Below are positions 42,287 through 54,416 of a DNA stretch of 64,000 nucleotides, piece after piece. Position numbers and translations under genes: made by a program. Numbering within the stretch: position 1 is the first letter of the stretch; each line of letters begins with the position of its first letter. The notes beneath the pieces are model-generated. The model did not search any database. It was not told where the DNA came from and was given only the letters and a program-made list of their open reading frames with translations. This stretch comes from Entomortierella parvispora (Eukaryota > Mortierellomycota > Mortierellomycetes > Mortierellales > Mortierellaceae): assembly GCA_963573315.1 (NCBI GenBank), contig OY752140.1, positions 3,906,001 through 3,970,000 of the forward strand. Reading direction: 5' to 3'.

Positions 42287-45200
42287 GCAGGGATATGCTC
42301 CTCAGAGACCATTTCATCCCTCGGCCTCGGCCACTTCTCCTTCGTCGCTCTCCGCTAATAACCGCTCGAACTCGCCTCAACCCACGTCGCCCATCAGTCC
42401 TAGCATGCATATCAACACCAAGCCAGGACAAGGGTCTCAACAACAACAGCAGCAGCGATCCAACCCCTCTTCGCCCGCTACCAACTCTGCTGGCAATGTA
42501 ATGGAAATTGCTGCGAGACATTATGAGGCCCTTCAGTCCTATCTCCTGGCCCATATTCTGAAAGGTAAACCGGCACTTCTTTTCTCTCTCTCTCGAACCT
42601 CGAAAGAAACGGATCTCGGATCAAACAGGAGGTGGCGACATGCTGAGGCGCACCTGGAGCGTTTCAACTATGTCTCCGCACTTTTTTTTTGCTCATGAGT
42701 GTAATGGGTGGTGTTCTGTACCTGTGTCTGTATGGCTCTGTCCATGTCTGATCAATCGAGTCCAACAGGGGGTCCAAAAAACACTACCGTTTATTAATAT
42801 TTCTTTTTTTTCCAACCTTGGGTCTTTTTTAAATAGAAAAACATGGTGTGAGCGAACAGCGCATTGCTGCCAGAGAAAAATTGTCAAGACTCTTGCAGAA
42901 CCAGCTTCAGGACCTTTCGACAGATGTTTATGATGAACTGAAGCGCAGGACAGATACCGTACAAGGTAAAAAAGAGTCGACAGAAAAAAAACGGCTTCGT
43001 TTGTGCACTGGGCAAGACTTGTTGGGAGGAAGAGCATGAGTTGAGCAGAAGAAGAATCTGCCTTCGTGTTTTTGCCCCCATCCATCCATTCGACAGTCTT
43101 CTGTTGAGCATTGCTCTTAGACACAAGGAGCGTGATGCATGCATGCCGAGAGTCTGAGAAGCAAAAAAAAAAGTTCGAGAGCTTCGTTCCTCATCATTTA
43201 ATTTGTTATGCCTTTTGGATTGGAATATTAGTGCCTTTCTTGGCTGTCAGGGACGATTATCACCCCAAGCGGAACCAGGCTCGTCAAAAACTGGCTACAC
43301 TTCCTCAGAATCGCTTCAAGGATCTTGCCAGTGATGTTTATGTGCAGTTGGAGCGTCAGTTTCCCACCCTCATGGAAATGTTTCCGGTGAGTCTTTCTGC
43401 CTGACAGTTGAAACCTTGAATGATTACCAGCACCGTGCATCGACCGGCTGACACTTTTTTCCCGCTTGAAATAGCTCAAAGCTTTGGAGGAGAAGGAATT
43501 TCTGTCACAGGCACCGCCACCAGCATCGTCAGGTTATCAGGAGCGCGATCGTCAGGATCGTCAGGATCGTGAGCCCACGACACCAGTAGTTCAACAGTCC
43601 AATGTGGTGCCCAACATGGCGACCTTCACTATCCAGGACAGCTCTAACGTCGAAGAAGAGACATACTACCGCGCCCCTGGTAATCAGCAACCATCTCAAC
43701 AACAGCAGGCTACCCCTACTGCCTTGGATGGCAACATGAATTTTGCCAGCTTGGACAGTCTGATGGCGGACCTTGGAAACATTGTCAAAGACAACGTGGA
43801 TACCATAGGCAATGTCTCCTCAGTTCATGACAAGAAGGATAATGAACTTATTCGACTCCCTAATAAGGGATCTGATAACGAAACCAAAGGATCCCTGAGC
43901 GGCCTCGGGATCGAGACCAACTCTGTAAGTCAATGCCTGTATATTTTGCGGTTTGAGGCTAGACTTTATAATTCCTGCTGACCCTCGACACCCTGTTACT
44001 TGCGTCCACATAGACATCAGATTCATCAAAACAGGAATACGAAGCCCGCATTGCTGCCCTTTGCAAACGACTTCAACACTTGGAGAGTGAGGTGGGCGAT
44101 GCTGTGAACCGACCAGAGGGATCACGCCTCTCACAGGTGGAGCGTCAATTGACCAAGCAGACGGAGTTGTACAATGAACAATCCACCCGCCTGTCAAAAT
44201 TGCAAGTGGATTATAACAAGGTCCTGAACGATTATCATGCTCAACTCGAGGTAAGACTCTACAGTAAAATGCCGACAGTTCCGAGTGAGTTTGCCACCAA
44301 TATCTAACATATGATGACTGTCTCGATTCGCACAGACTGTCGACATGGTGAACCAGGAGGTAAAATCTCTTGTGATGGAGATTAAAACCATTAAGCAGAA
44401 TCACTTGGACGCCGAAGAGGAGCTTCAGTTGGCTTACAATCGTATCAAGCAACTGGAGGATGAAAACAGTGACCTCAAGAGTGACCTTGAGGACGCTGCT
44501 CATAACCACAAGAGAGTCCAGGAGGAGAACAGCGCTCTTGCCGCCCGATCTGTACCATCCCATGAGAATGCCCCCGCCCCTGTGGCACCAGTAGCCGCTC
44601 CTACCAGCTCTGCTGCCAACGGACTTCACACATTGAGCGGCCAGCAACAATCCGTAAATGGACACCACCAGGCTCAGCACTCTGATCACGACCATGGACA
44701 TGAGAGCGATCACCGAAGCAAGTTGGAGCAGGAGGAGGACGAAGAATGGAACCAAGGTCGCCAGCAGGTTCGCGACAGCACCCTCGTCAACCCCGACTCT
44801 GTCATCCACCAGGATAGCTTGACTACATTCCGAAATGCCATCGACGATCTCTTGTCTGCTGGAAGGTACGAATGATCCATTGTCATTTGATATTTTGTTT
44901 TTGCTCACATCCGGATGCCATGTTGATATTTGAGTTGTTTCAACTAGATCGGATTCTTCCTCTTCTGTCCTGTTGGGCATGAAGTCTGTTGTGATTGCCT
45001 GCAAAGCTGTCACTGAAGACGTCGAAGACTACGAACACGACATGCCAAATGACGATGGTTTTGCAGATTTGAAGCAAGAGCTTTCTTCGGGATTGACACA
45101 GTTGATGACGGCCGCCAAGGTCCACTCCAACGCGTTTAACGAGGATGAAGATGAATTCGATAGGACATTGACAGAGCTAGAGTCTGCAGCAGATCAATTG

Positions 45201-45970
45201 GAGGCAATCGTCATGGATATCGTAAACGTTCCCAAGCACAGCAGCGGCGGCAGCAAGGCCAGCGGCAGCAATGGTCACGGCAACGCGAATGCGAATGGCA
45301 ACAGTGGCCACCCTTACCATGAGGATAATCACATGGATCGCGACCATCACCACGGTGAGGATGCCAAGGGCTCCACACAGCACGGCCATCAAGATTCTAT
45401 GGATTTTGGAAACAGTAACGAGCCCATGGAGGCATCTCAGCTTAAGGTAAGATTTTATCCCAAAGTGTAACCTTGTTTTTGTATTACTCATGGGACTCCG
45501 GGGCGTGGCACCCATGCGACCCTAAAATGGCTCTATTTGGCTCACATCTTCTTTTGTTCTTGTTGAAATAGATCTATCTCGAAACCCAAACAGGTGTTAT
45601 CGTGTCCTCGATCCAAAAGCTGATTGGATCTTTGAGGACTTCCTCGGATGCGGACGAGATTTTGGATGCCTCGGACAAGATTACCAAGGTTGTTGACCAG
45701 GTGATCCGAGCCACTCGTTTGACATTGTTGACGCCCGACGCCGTGTCCTCGCCCCAGGCGGCCGAGTTGAGATCGCAGGGTGAGATGGTGTTGGAGGACT
45801 TGGAGAACTCGCTGGACTTGCTGATCGAGATGAAGGAGCAGGTGGAGGCTGAGCCAGATATGGCCCATGGAGCGGACCCAGAGGCCAAGGCCGTGAAGCA
45901 AAAGATGGCCAGTGCCAGCTTTGATATCGCAAAGTATACAAAGGAACTCGTCAGTTTGATTGAGGATTAA
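42156..45970 (+). CDS. SPA2: Spa2-family polarity scaffold with Spa2 homology (GIT) repeats
   Basis: Polarisome scaffold at hyphal tips that links formin, MAPK components and Rab GAPs. Exons 42156-42564, 42837-42965, 43232-43386, 43475-43924, 44014-44250, 44336-44865, 44948-45446 and 45572-45970 encode 935 aa. The N-terminus is Gln-rich, with an interrupted polyQ run. Two Spa2 homology repeats follow: AAREKLSRLLQNQLQDLSTDVYDELKRR and DDYHPKRNQARQKLATLPQNRFKDLASDVYVQLER. The acceptor at 43231 was chosen because only it keeps VPFLAVRDDYHPKRNQ in frame. A coiled coil (exons 5-6) leads to a helical C-terminal module (MKSVVIACKAVTEDVEDYE and IIVSS-type helices) as in Spa2/GIT proteins. AATAAA lies at 46198. 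The two homology repeats make the call secure. Confidence 0.93.
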
Positions 45971-47396
45971 GGGCGAACAACACTCAGAATGCCATGAACA
46001 GCCCTCATTCTTCCCTCTCCCCCCTCTCATGATCACCCATTACCACCCACACACAAGTAACCAAACGATGCATCTCTATGATATTCCATTTTCTCTCTTT
46101 TCCTTTGTCTTTACCCTGTTTTTTTGTTTCCTGGAACGCACTGCAAAGCCAGATTTCTGTGCAAAGCTGCCAAGCAGATAGTTTTTTTTTTTGATAAAAT
46201 AAAATAATGACCACTACTCACTTACACCCCTCCAAGAAATCGAGGAGACGGATCAATCGGAAGAGTGCCATAATGGATGGGTATCCATCCATGACCTTCT
46301 ACCTTGCGCAGTTTCTGTTGTTGGTGGTGCATCGGTAGCGGTGATGTTTTTTTTTTTTCGATCGAGTTCTGTAGAGACTTTCGGCAATGCAGATGATCGT
46401 CGTCACACTTGAGGAATTAGGTTTTTGCCACCATTGAGCTGTTCTACTCCAAAACTTTTTCCTTTGCCTTTTGGAGCCCTTTCCTTCGCTACTGGTGTCG
46501 CTTTTGCATGCTTGCCTGGACCGTCTCAAAGCTGTCCCCATTCCTCCCCTCCCTCTGGCTCGAAAAGCCCAGGAAGAAGGGATACAGTGATATAGGCTCT
46601 ACTTTTGAGGGTCGACTCTTTTGGATTCGTAATTTATGTTGAAGACGTCCATGTGGACATTTTTATTCTCCTTCGCCAGATTGCCTTTTGGCCCTTTCCG
46701 TGGTGAATGGGTGAAGGAGAGCGAGCGCGAGACAAAAACAATCATAACAATCATTAAAAAAAAACATGCCCGGCGTTCGACTTGGGTGTTTGTGCTGCTG
46801 ATGCCAAGAAAGGCCCTCCTTCCCTTCCTTTTCGTGTCACAGTGGAAATAGCCTCTCTCTCTCTGTCTCTCCCCCTGCTGTTCAATTGAAAAACAAAACT
46901 GCGGCTCAGTTCCCAAGTGTAGATGAATTTCGTGATGTGAGCTTGCCCCTCCGAGGAGAAATTTTTTTTTTGGGAAAGGGGGAACGTTTTTACCAAAAAA
47001 AAAAAAGAGGGCGCGGGAGATGCACATCCCTTTTCCCGCCGCCGGTGGAGGGTGCAGGCGTTCGCCGCCGGCACGACTTGCATTGGCACAGAGGAGATCG
47101 TTTTCATTTTCATTTTCATGTTTATTCATTTCCGGGAGACGAGAAAGGAAATAGATGCGGTATATATTTACAGGGAAGGAAGAGATGATGGATGAGCGGC
47201 AAAGCAGGGTGGCGGCGACCGGGGGAGGCAACGGGATAATAAAGAGAGAAAAACGTGAAATGAATGAATCGTTCTCCCAGCTCTCGCTTTTTTTTTTCTG
47301 AGTGAGATATCTACAAGAATGAGGATGATGATGAAGACGATGATGGCAAAAGAAAGAAAGTTGGGCAAAATGAATGGGGAAAAAAAAAGATTACAC
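45971..47396. other. Convergent intergenic region SPA2 / C2H2 gene, no gene seen
   Basis: 1.4 kb between two stop codons. AATAAA at 46198-46203 probably ends SPA2. A/T homopolymers lie near 46181, 46347, 46755, 46962 and 46996. No open frame has recognisable content. Confidence 0.55.
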
Positions 47397-49520
47397 TCAG
47401 ATATGGTTCTCAAGACGACGATGCCTTTGCAAGGCATCGCTTCTTCCAAAGCGAGAAGTACATTGCTTGCAAGCGTAGGGTTTGTTGGCCATGTGCTTGG
47501 ATTTGATATGACGATCCAGATCGTGGCGTCTCACGAAATCCCATTCACATCCTTCTTCTGTGCACTTGTGGGGCCGTTCACCATTGTGCGTGTTGAGATG
47601 AGATCTCAAATTGAAAGCCCGGGTGAAGGACTTGTCACAACCCTCAAATGTACAAGGGTGCATCCGCTTTTCGATCGTCTCCATCTGTGATCGGTTGCCG
47701 TTACTGCTGTGGCTGTTGCCCTTGCCCTTGGGGGAGGGCATGGACGAGGACGAAGGCGAGGCCGAAGAGGGAGGGGACGTGGTCGACGACGATGTCGCTT
47801 GCAAAAGCTCCAGCATCATGGATGTCGTGCTGTGCACCGAAGACATGGAACTATGACGCGAGTGTCCGTTCGCTCCAGAAGAGGGCCGCCTTTGTCCCGA
47901 AGTAGGATCGCTCTTGGACCGCTTGTTGGATGCAGGCGGGTAGGGCTGATATTGGTATGGGTGATATTGCTGCTGCTGATGGTGATAATGTTGCTGTTGC
48001 TGTTGTTGTTGCTGATGTTGCTGATGTTGTTGTTGTTTTTGTTGTTGTTGCTGATGATGATCCTCCTGCCGCTGACCCTGCAAGATGCGACGGCTTGTCC
48101 GATTTGGCTGCGACTGGCCAGGAATGCGTGAATCCTCGTAGGGCTGTTGTTGTTGCTGGTAGTCGGACGAGGTCAAACCAGGCACATCTTCATCGTCATG
48201 GTCGTATCCTTCCACATCATCATCATCGTCGTCAGTATCCTCTTCCTCGGCAGGCTCTAGAAGAGGCTGGACGTGTGCGTGGTGGCCAGGCAACGAGGGC
48301 ATGCCATGACCCGAAGCAGCCTGTTGCTTTCGCTCCAACAGGTAATCGCCCTGGGGGTAAAGCTGGGAACTCGACCACCCGTTCATGTTGAAGCCTCCAA
48401 AGTTGAAGGCCCCTGCAGAAGACGAATTCGCTGCCGCGGAAGAAGAGGCAGCGTTGGAGGAGGAACCCGAGGACGAGTTATCGTAGAACCCATTATGATG
48501 ATAGTGCTGATGTTGCTGGTGTTGTGCATTTGACTGGTGGGGTTGCTGGGGGATATGCAGGGGCTGCGAGAACTGGTCAGTGAAGTAATTGCCCTGACCA
48601 CTCAGGCCAAGACTCTGAGGGGAATCGCACCAACCCGCACCTCCAGCAGAGTCTGCCCCACAACCGGCTTCGACCATTGAGTAAGGGAGAGCATCAAAAT
48701 AGTGGCGATCCAACAGGAGCGAGTTGTACTGCATCAACTCGAGTGGTTGCATATCACCCATCAACGAGAACGAGCTATTGTTGGCATCCTGAGGGAGAGC
48801 CGGGCCATTACTGTTGCTCTGCATCGACCTGTCCTCCTGTGGGTTGCTGCTGTTGTGGAAGGAGCCACCGACTGCGCCGGCCGAGGAGGAAGAGGAGGAA
48901 GAGGAAGAGGATGAAGCACCCCCTGCTGAATAACCGTGCTGAGCCATCAGCATGTTGTGCTCCTGAACCACATAGTCCAACAGATATGTGTCATCCTGCA
49001 TTGAAGGGTGCTGTTGTTGTTGTTGTTGTTGTGGGTCTTGAAGAGAATTCAGGTGGTTAGGGTCGTGGCCATAACCGTACGAGTGTTCCATGGATTGCTC
49101 CAGAAGACGTTGGTCTTGTGTGAATGATAGCATGGAGGCCAGACCCGGGAAGCCCTCTCGCTCCAAGGCTTCGGCCAGGAGCGGGTAGACCAGGGGCATG
49201 GGCGGTGGGATAGCGCCATAGTGGCCATCGTAATCGACTGCGGTGGATGACGAGGTGGAGGCGGAGCTGTTTGTACCATTGTGTTCATGGTCAGCTTGTT
49301 GGTGCTTCTGCTGTTGTTTTTGCTCAGAGGTCAAGGCAGGCGCGCTCGAGGACTCTTGGGTATCCATGCTGAAAGTCGCGGACGAGCCCGAGTCGGAGGG
49401 AGTGGAAGAGGATTCTGCAGAGGAAACGTGCTCAAAGGTATCGAGGCACGACTCGAAATAAGCCTTGGCCTGGCTAGGGTCCTGATAGTGGTGTGTGTGC
49501 GGATGTTGTGGCATGTCCAT
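47397..49520 (-). CDS. C2H2 transcription factor with three Crz1-type fingers and polyglutamine
   Basis: Intronless, 707 aa. Three C-terminal C2H2 fingers lie at about 623-645, 653-676 and 684-706: CTFEGCDKSFTRAFNLRSHLNTH, CTEEGCEWDFVRRHDLDRH and CKQCTSRFGRSDALQRH. Fingers 1 and 2 have recognition helices nearly identical to those of the other Crz1-like protein in this window (about 19.1-21.2 kb). The rest is Ser/Gln/His/Asn-rich, with an acidic DDDDDD stretch and long interrupted polyQ tracts (47990-48055 and others) typical of activation domains. ATG 49520 follows a purine-rich (plus strand) leader. Very likely a nuclear DNA-binding regulator; the Crz1 link rests on the fingers. With the last finger ending at the C-terminus, no tail regulation domain exists. 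Confidence 0.9.
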   Translation of the reverse strand: MDMPQHPHTHHYQDPSQAKAYFESCLDTFEHVSSAESSSTPSDSGSSATFSMDTQESSSAPALTSEQKQQQKHQQADHEHNGTNSSASTSSSTAVDYDGHYGAIPPPMPLVYPLLAEALEREGFPGLASMLSFTQDQRLLEQSMEHSYGYGHDPNHLNSLQDPQQQQQQQHPSMQDDTYLLDYVVQEHNMLMAQHGYSAGGASSSSSSSSSSSAGAVGGSFHNSSNPQEDRSMQSNSNGPALPQDANNSSFSLMGDMQPLELMQYNSLLLDRHYFDALPYSMVEAGCGADSAGGAGWCDSPQSLGLSGQGNYFTDQFSQPLHIPQQPHQSNAQHQQHQHYHHNGFYDNSSSGSSSNAASSSAAANSSSAGAFNFGGFNMNGWSSSQLYPQGDYLLERKQQAASGHGMPSLPGHHAHVQPLLEPAEEEDTDDDDDDVEGYDHDDEDVPGLTSSDYQQQQQPYEDSRIPGQSQPNRTSRRILQGQRQEDHHQQQQQKQQQHQQHQQQQQQQQHYHHQQQQYHPYQYQPYPPASNKRSKSDPTSGQRRPSSGANGHSRHSSMSSVHSTTSMMLELLQATSSSTTSPPSSASPSSSSMPSPKGKGNSHSSNGNRSQMETIEKRMHPCTFEGCDKSFTRAFNLRSHLNTHNGERPHKCTEEGCEWDFVRRHDLDRHIKSKHMANKPYACKQCTSRFGRSDALQRHRRLENHI

Positions 49521-49772
49521 TAGGGCAGGGGAAAGGGCGTTCAATCAGGGGGGAATGGTGGAGTGATTGAAGAGAAGAAAAGAGAGAATGTCGAGTAAAG
49601 GAGACAAGACAAGAGAGGGAAAGGAAAGGCTGGGAATGAGAAAAGAAAGAGAGCAGATGTGGAAAAGAGGGGACCGGGGGCAGAGGATGGAGCAAGGCGG
49701 TCGACGTTTTGCAAAAAGGGGAGAAAGGTTTGGCGAAGTAAAAGGTAAAGTGGAGCAACGCGTGTGCGAGGA

Positions 49773-49805
<33 letters not shown>

Positions 49806-52357
49806 AGAAAGAGACAAGTTGAAGTTGAAGTTGAAGTTGAAGTCGAAGTCGAAGTTGAAGTGAAGAGAGGAGGAAAAAAAAAAGAGAGAACAAGAGCAGA
49901 GCAGAGGAGAAGAGAGAACGAGCGCGTGCTTTATACCGAAGGGTTTGAGAGTCTGCGGGATGTGTTGTTGTTGAGGAAGACGTGGTGTTGGTGGTGGTGG
50001 TGATGGTGGTGGTGGAGCGAGGACAAAGGAGGAGAGGAGACAAGGCAAGGTCTGGCAGGGGGGAAGAAGAGAGCAATTGAATGAGAGCCGACTTTTCTAC
50101 TCTACTCTCTTGCTGTCTCCATTCAGTTCAGTCGCAACTCTCGCTCTGTCCTGCTGGCGCTTTTGCACTTTTGCGCACTAAAACGGAGCTTTTGTTTTGG
50201 CCAGATGGATGTTCGTGCGACGCTTTCCTCCTTCTGTCCCTCCTTCCTTGTTCTCTCTCTCTCTCTTGGTCTCTTTATTCTCTATACTCTGGCCTATTCA
50301 ATTCCGCCCTCGCTCGCATCGATCGGAAATCCAGTGTTCCTTCGTTCCTTCCGAGGCACTTTTCTCCTCCCCTCCTTCTCCCTTGACGAAAGAAGCGTCC
50401 TTCAAGGCTGAGGGGGAAAGACACCTTTCTTTTTCTTTTTTTGGCTCCCCTGTTCCTTGCTGTTCCTTGCCTGGTCCCCCCTGCCGACGCGTTTGGCCTG
50501 AGACACGAACCAGCCCGCTCGCTTGTTCGCGCATCTCAGGGCCACCAGTGTCTGTCCATTCCCCAAAAATTGCACTCGCTTTGTTGCGGTGTTGGAAATC
50601 GAAGGGGGGGGGGGGCAGACAGTCCGTCCATCTCTCAATTGTCGACCCAATTTCATGTTGGTGGAGAACAGTGCACAAAGCAAAAAATAATCGGGTCTGG
50701 ACCTTGTAACATTTGCCACAGAGCAATGGTAGCACAGGACTGAGTAAGAAAAAATATCAAAAGAGGGAGCACCGCAGCGGCAGCGGTAGCGGTGGCAAAA
50801 TGACAACAGATGAGTACGTTGATACAGGTATATACAGTATGCACCCTCAAGAGTCAGAGTCATTATTGTTGCCAACGCGGCACACAGTCTGTTGTAGCTT
50901 CGCTCTCAACGTCCAATCCGGTCATGGACTCGTTTCAAGACGTCAGACGAAGGTGGGGGCAATTGAGTTTGCCTTCCTCTTGTCTCCCATCAACAGTATT
51001 GTACTGTACCAGCTGCAAAAGTAGGAACATGGGACACGTTCGCCATGCAAGGAACAAAAAGTACAGCTCCGTTAGTATTCATATCATTGCAAAGATAGTA
51101 ACAGAGGTATGATCTCATCCATCCAGATCCCCTGACAAAGATCTAGAATGAGGGCCGACCGTTTCTCGTCTCGGACGCTTGAGGCCTTTTTTTTATCTTT
51201 TCTTCTAGGACAAGGGGACATTTGACAGTGAACCTGGATTGTCCTCCGAGATTAGAATGTTTGCCAGCTTCCCAACCCCAAAACAAGCTCACAACATTGT
51301 CTTTGTTTGTCATTGTCCACCCGCCCCGCCACCCGCACACCCGCCCGCCCACTCAGCCCAGCCGAATTAGTGGGTCTTGAGCGCCTGCCTGGCTGGGAGG
51401 CGTCGAGTGGCGATAATCCAAAAATACCAAAAGGCGTCTTTTTCCTGGGTTGGTTGTGTTCATCTCTGTGTCAACAAAACAACGAGGGAGACTGCTCGCT
51501 GCATGAATGGAAAACGTCTTGCGCCATGTGCCCTCAACAAAGATGGATTGTGCGACCACGAGTAGCTATTTTTATGATTCTCTGTCCCCTCATTCTCTCC
51601 TGCTGTCCTTTCTCTTTCCTCTTTCTTTGCTTTGTGCAACGAAGTGTCCCTTTTCTCACAGCTGGAATTCTCTGGAATTCTTTTCTCGACCCTGTAAAAA
51701 TAGTCCTGTGTTCACCCCTTTATTTTTATCCACGAAGACACATCTTGCCCATGTTTGCACTGCCACATCTTGCGCGACCAGACGCGTTGTCCTCCGTCGT
51801 TCAAAAATGTTTGTTGCCCAAGAACCCTTTCCCATGAATTATTAGACCCACAGAGTTTCCATGCCGCGTTCCTCTTGCAAGGACAGCACTGCCACATGCA
51901 CAACTTCCGCAGTCTCTCCTGCGTGAATTTGTGAGATCGTCCTTGACATGGCATTGCATCCAAATTTGTAATCCAACAAGACAACATTAGCGTTTCGACC
52001 TTGCCCATGGATGATCCCATATCCGCAGAAGATCCCTACCTTTTAGAGCAGCGATGGTTGTCACATCTTCACTTGACTTTACCCCCAGTCGCAAACGTTT
52101 TCGTGCCCATTCTTGGTAAGAAAACATCTCAAGCAGCTCTTTGAGCCCCTGTCAATTGGAGTCAGGGGAAGCAAACATGTAGAAACGCACAGCTCATCCC
52201 CATGCGAACATGTCCTTCCCAAAAGCTGATTGACAAAAAGTCATAGGAATTCTCTTAACGCGCACGAGCCCAGGTGAGCAAAAGGGACTGACGCCTGCTT
52301 CCAGCTCAACACTGAGAGATCGACAGTTCAACACATGCCTCTTGACGAGCCCCAAAG
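49521..52357. other. 2.8-kb region upstream of the C2H2 gene, no gene seen
   Basis: Between the C2H2 start and the 3' end of the phosphatase gene. The first 350 bp are purine-rich and repetitive on the plus strand and probably form the leader. Further up lie a G13 run at 50604-50616 and ordinary unique sequence. No frame shows domains or splice logic. A long regulatory region is the simplest reading. Confidence 0.55.
49771..49866 (+). repeat. GA microsatellite followed by GTTGAA hexamer array
   Basis: A GA-rich tract (about 49771-49803) is followed by about eight units of GTTGAA/GTCGAA (49818-49866), in the presumed leader or promoter of the minus-strand C2H2 gene. Confidence 0.85.
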
Positions 52358-52363
52358 TTTATT
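52358..52363 (-). terminator. Candidate polyadenylation signal of the phosphatase gene
   Basis: AATAAA on the minus strand, 76 nt past the stop codon. Confidence 0.45.
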
Positions 52364-52438
52364 TTAAAGCTATCGTTCAGCCTTTCTATAGGGAGCCGAC
52401 TTTTTTTCTCTCTCTTTTTTTTGGGTCTCCTTTGCTTT

Positions 52439-53795
52439 CTACTCGCAAAGATCCCGGACTACTTCATAGCAGAACTTGTACTGGGCAGCAGTCTGCACCA
52501 TCAGCATGCGCTCCTTCCGGAACGAGTCTAATGATTCAAAAAGTATATCCCGTTCTCCTTCCCAGTCATACCTGTCCCTGACAGAGAGGGCATCCTGTTC
52601 GCTAGCGTCATGTGAGTTGTTGTGGAAGGCTGAAGACAGAAAAGGGTACTGAACATGCTCTAGCACTGAAAGCGCAGTATCGACGACACAAAATGTTCCA
52701 GTCCTCCCACATCCAGCGCTACAATGGACAATCATCGGACCAAAGTCCGTAACCGTCAATTGCTGCTGTTGTTGATCTCTTTTCCATGCGCGAATCTTCA
52801 ACAAAATGTCCCGAAGTTCCCTCGTCTGGGTCGGCACACCATGATCAGGCCATCCTTGATAATGGACCAGCAACACGGGTCTTTTTGCTAGCTCTGGCCG
52901 ACTGGTGTCCCACAATTCAAAGTATCTGTACGCCACCTGTGCCTGATCATCGACCGAATCCAAGTTTCTGATAAAGAGACCTCGGTCAATCTCGTCTGTC
53001 TGTCCTGCCAGGGGCCAGTACCGCTCTGCCTTTTGAGCACGACGAGTCCTGTCTGCACTGACGGCGGTGAGGCAAACAATAACATGAACATTCTGCTCAA
53101 AGACCATTCTCCAGAACCGAGGTTGGGTATGGGGTAAAGGGGCCTGGGTCGCAATGTAACCCCTGAAGGTGCCCGGCAGACTGGATCGAAGACTTTGTGG
53201 TGTTGTGATCCTGTTTGCATTGATAAAGGACTGGGGTCCACCTTGACCGTTGGCTAGAAGCACCTGAGAATGTCTATAGGGAAGAATGTCGCTGTCTATC
53301 TCACATCAAAGGAAGGGAGACGGGCAAAAGTCAGCATCTTTATGTTTGAGAGTTTATCATTGTTCATTTCCAGCCCAGCCAAGAGTGAAGCAAAAACATG
53401 TCCACCATGCAGCAGGGGGATGGCGTAGTGTGGTGGTGGTATGGTCGTGCAACGAGATGCAATGTGGAGAGAAAGCAAGAAGAGCCTGGCGCCCTCGGCT
53501 TTTTTTTTTTTTTTTTTCCGCTGTAATTGCATTTAAGAAAACAGAATTGGTGCTGAGATAGACGAGATTGACGAGATAGAAACCTACATCGATTTAGGTC
53601 CCGAGTCGTGGACTGGGTGCCCTGGAGGACATAGAAGGGCGAATCAGCGCGGGCGGCGTCCTGGGCGCGCTGGCGTTCCAGTTGGTTCAGGTGCGCAAAA
53701 AGCTGCTGCTGGTACGCCGGCTTGGACGAGTTGGATTCGGAGCGAAGGAAGCGCGGCAAACGGACAGGGGCCGAGCCATGTGGGATCTTGCTCAT
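52439..53795 (-). CDS. Classical protein tyrosine phosphatase
   Basis: Removes phosphate from phosphotyrosine; fungal members act on MAP kinases and other signalling proteins. Exons 53795-53588 and 53295-52439 encode 354 aa, essentially one PTP domain with a short N-terminus. Visible are NRYSDILPYRHSQV with YIATQAPLPHT, FWRMVFEQNVHVIVCL, the WPD loop (YQGWPDHGVP), the P-loop HCSAGCGRTG with catalytic Cys261, and the Q-loop region MVQTAAQYKFCYE. All catalytic residues are present, so the enzyme should be active. There is no targeting signal or extra domain. It is divergent from CCH1 over about 620 bp. The substrate is not deducible. Confidence 0.95.
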
Positions 53796-54416
53796 AATGG
53801 ATGCGAGGATTGTGTCAGTGAATGGGACGTCGAGATTGAGAGAAGGGGAACGAGAAGCGGGGATGGGATCAGGACAGTTTGAAACAGAGAGGAGAGAGAG
53901 AGAGAGAGAGAGAGAAGGAGAAAAAGATGATGGAAAAGAAATGTGAGAATGAGCATGTCATGACATGACAAGACATTGTTTGTGGCACACACATGCACAC
54001 ACATGCACACACATAGACACAGACACAGACTGTCATCGATCATCTTTGCACACACACAGGAACCACGCACTGGACACAGACTCCTTGCGAGCAGATTGTG
54101 TTTCGGTTCCTGGAGTACCAACCAGACTGCCGCCCTGGCTGCTGCTGCTTGTTGCCGCTGCTGTTGCTGGTGCTGCCCCATGCACATTGTTCCCTTCCTT
54201 GCTTCCCTCTTCTTTTCTTTTTCTCTTCCATTCATTCATTCACTCATTCCCTCCTCCTCCTCTTTTTGTCCATTCCTCTCACACTGCATATACACACACA
54301 CACACTCTCTCTCTCTTTCACACTCTGACGCACAGACACACGGAGGAAGACTGGAAGACTGAAAGACCGAAAAGCACACTCCGGACAGCACATCGCAACA
54401 GATCAGATACAGAGAG
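53796..54416. promoter_or_regulatory. Divergent promoter region phosphatase / CCH1, microsatellite-rich
   Basis: 621 bp between divergent start codons. It holds a GA repeat (53891-53915), a decamer repeat of ACATGCACAC type (53986-54030), a CA repeat (54292-54305) and C/T-rich stretches near the CCH1 start. No TATA box was recognised. Confidence 0.55.
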
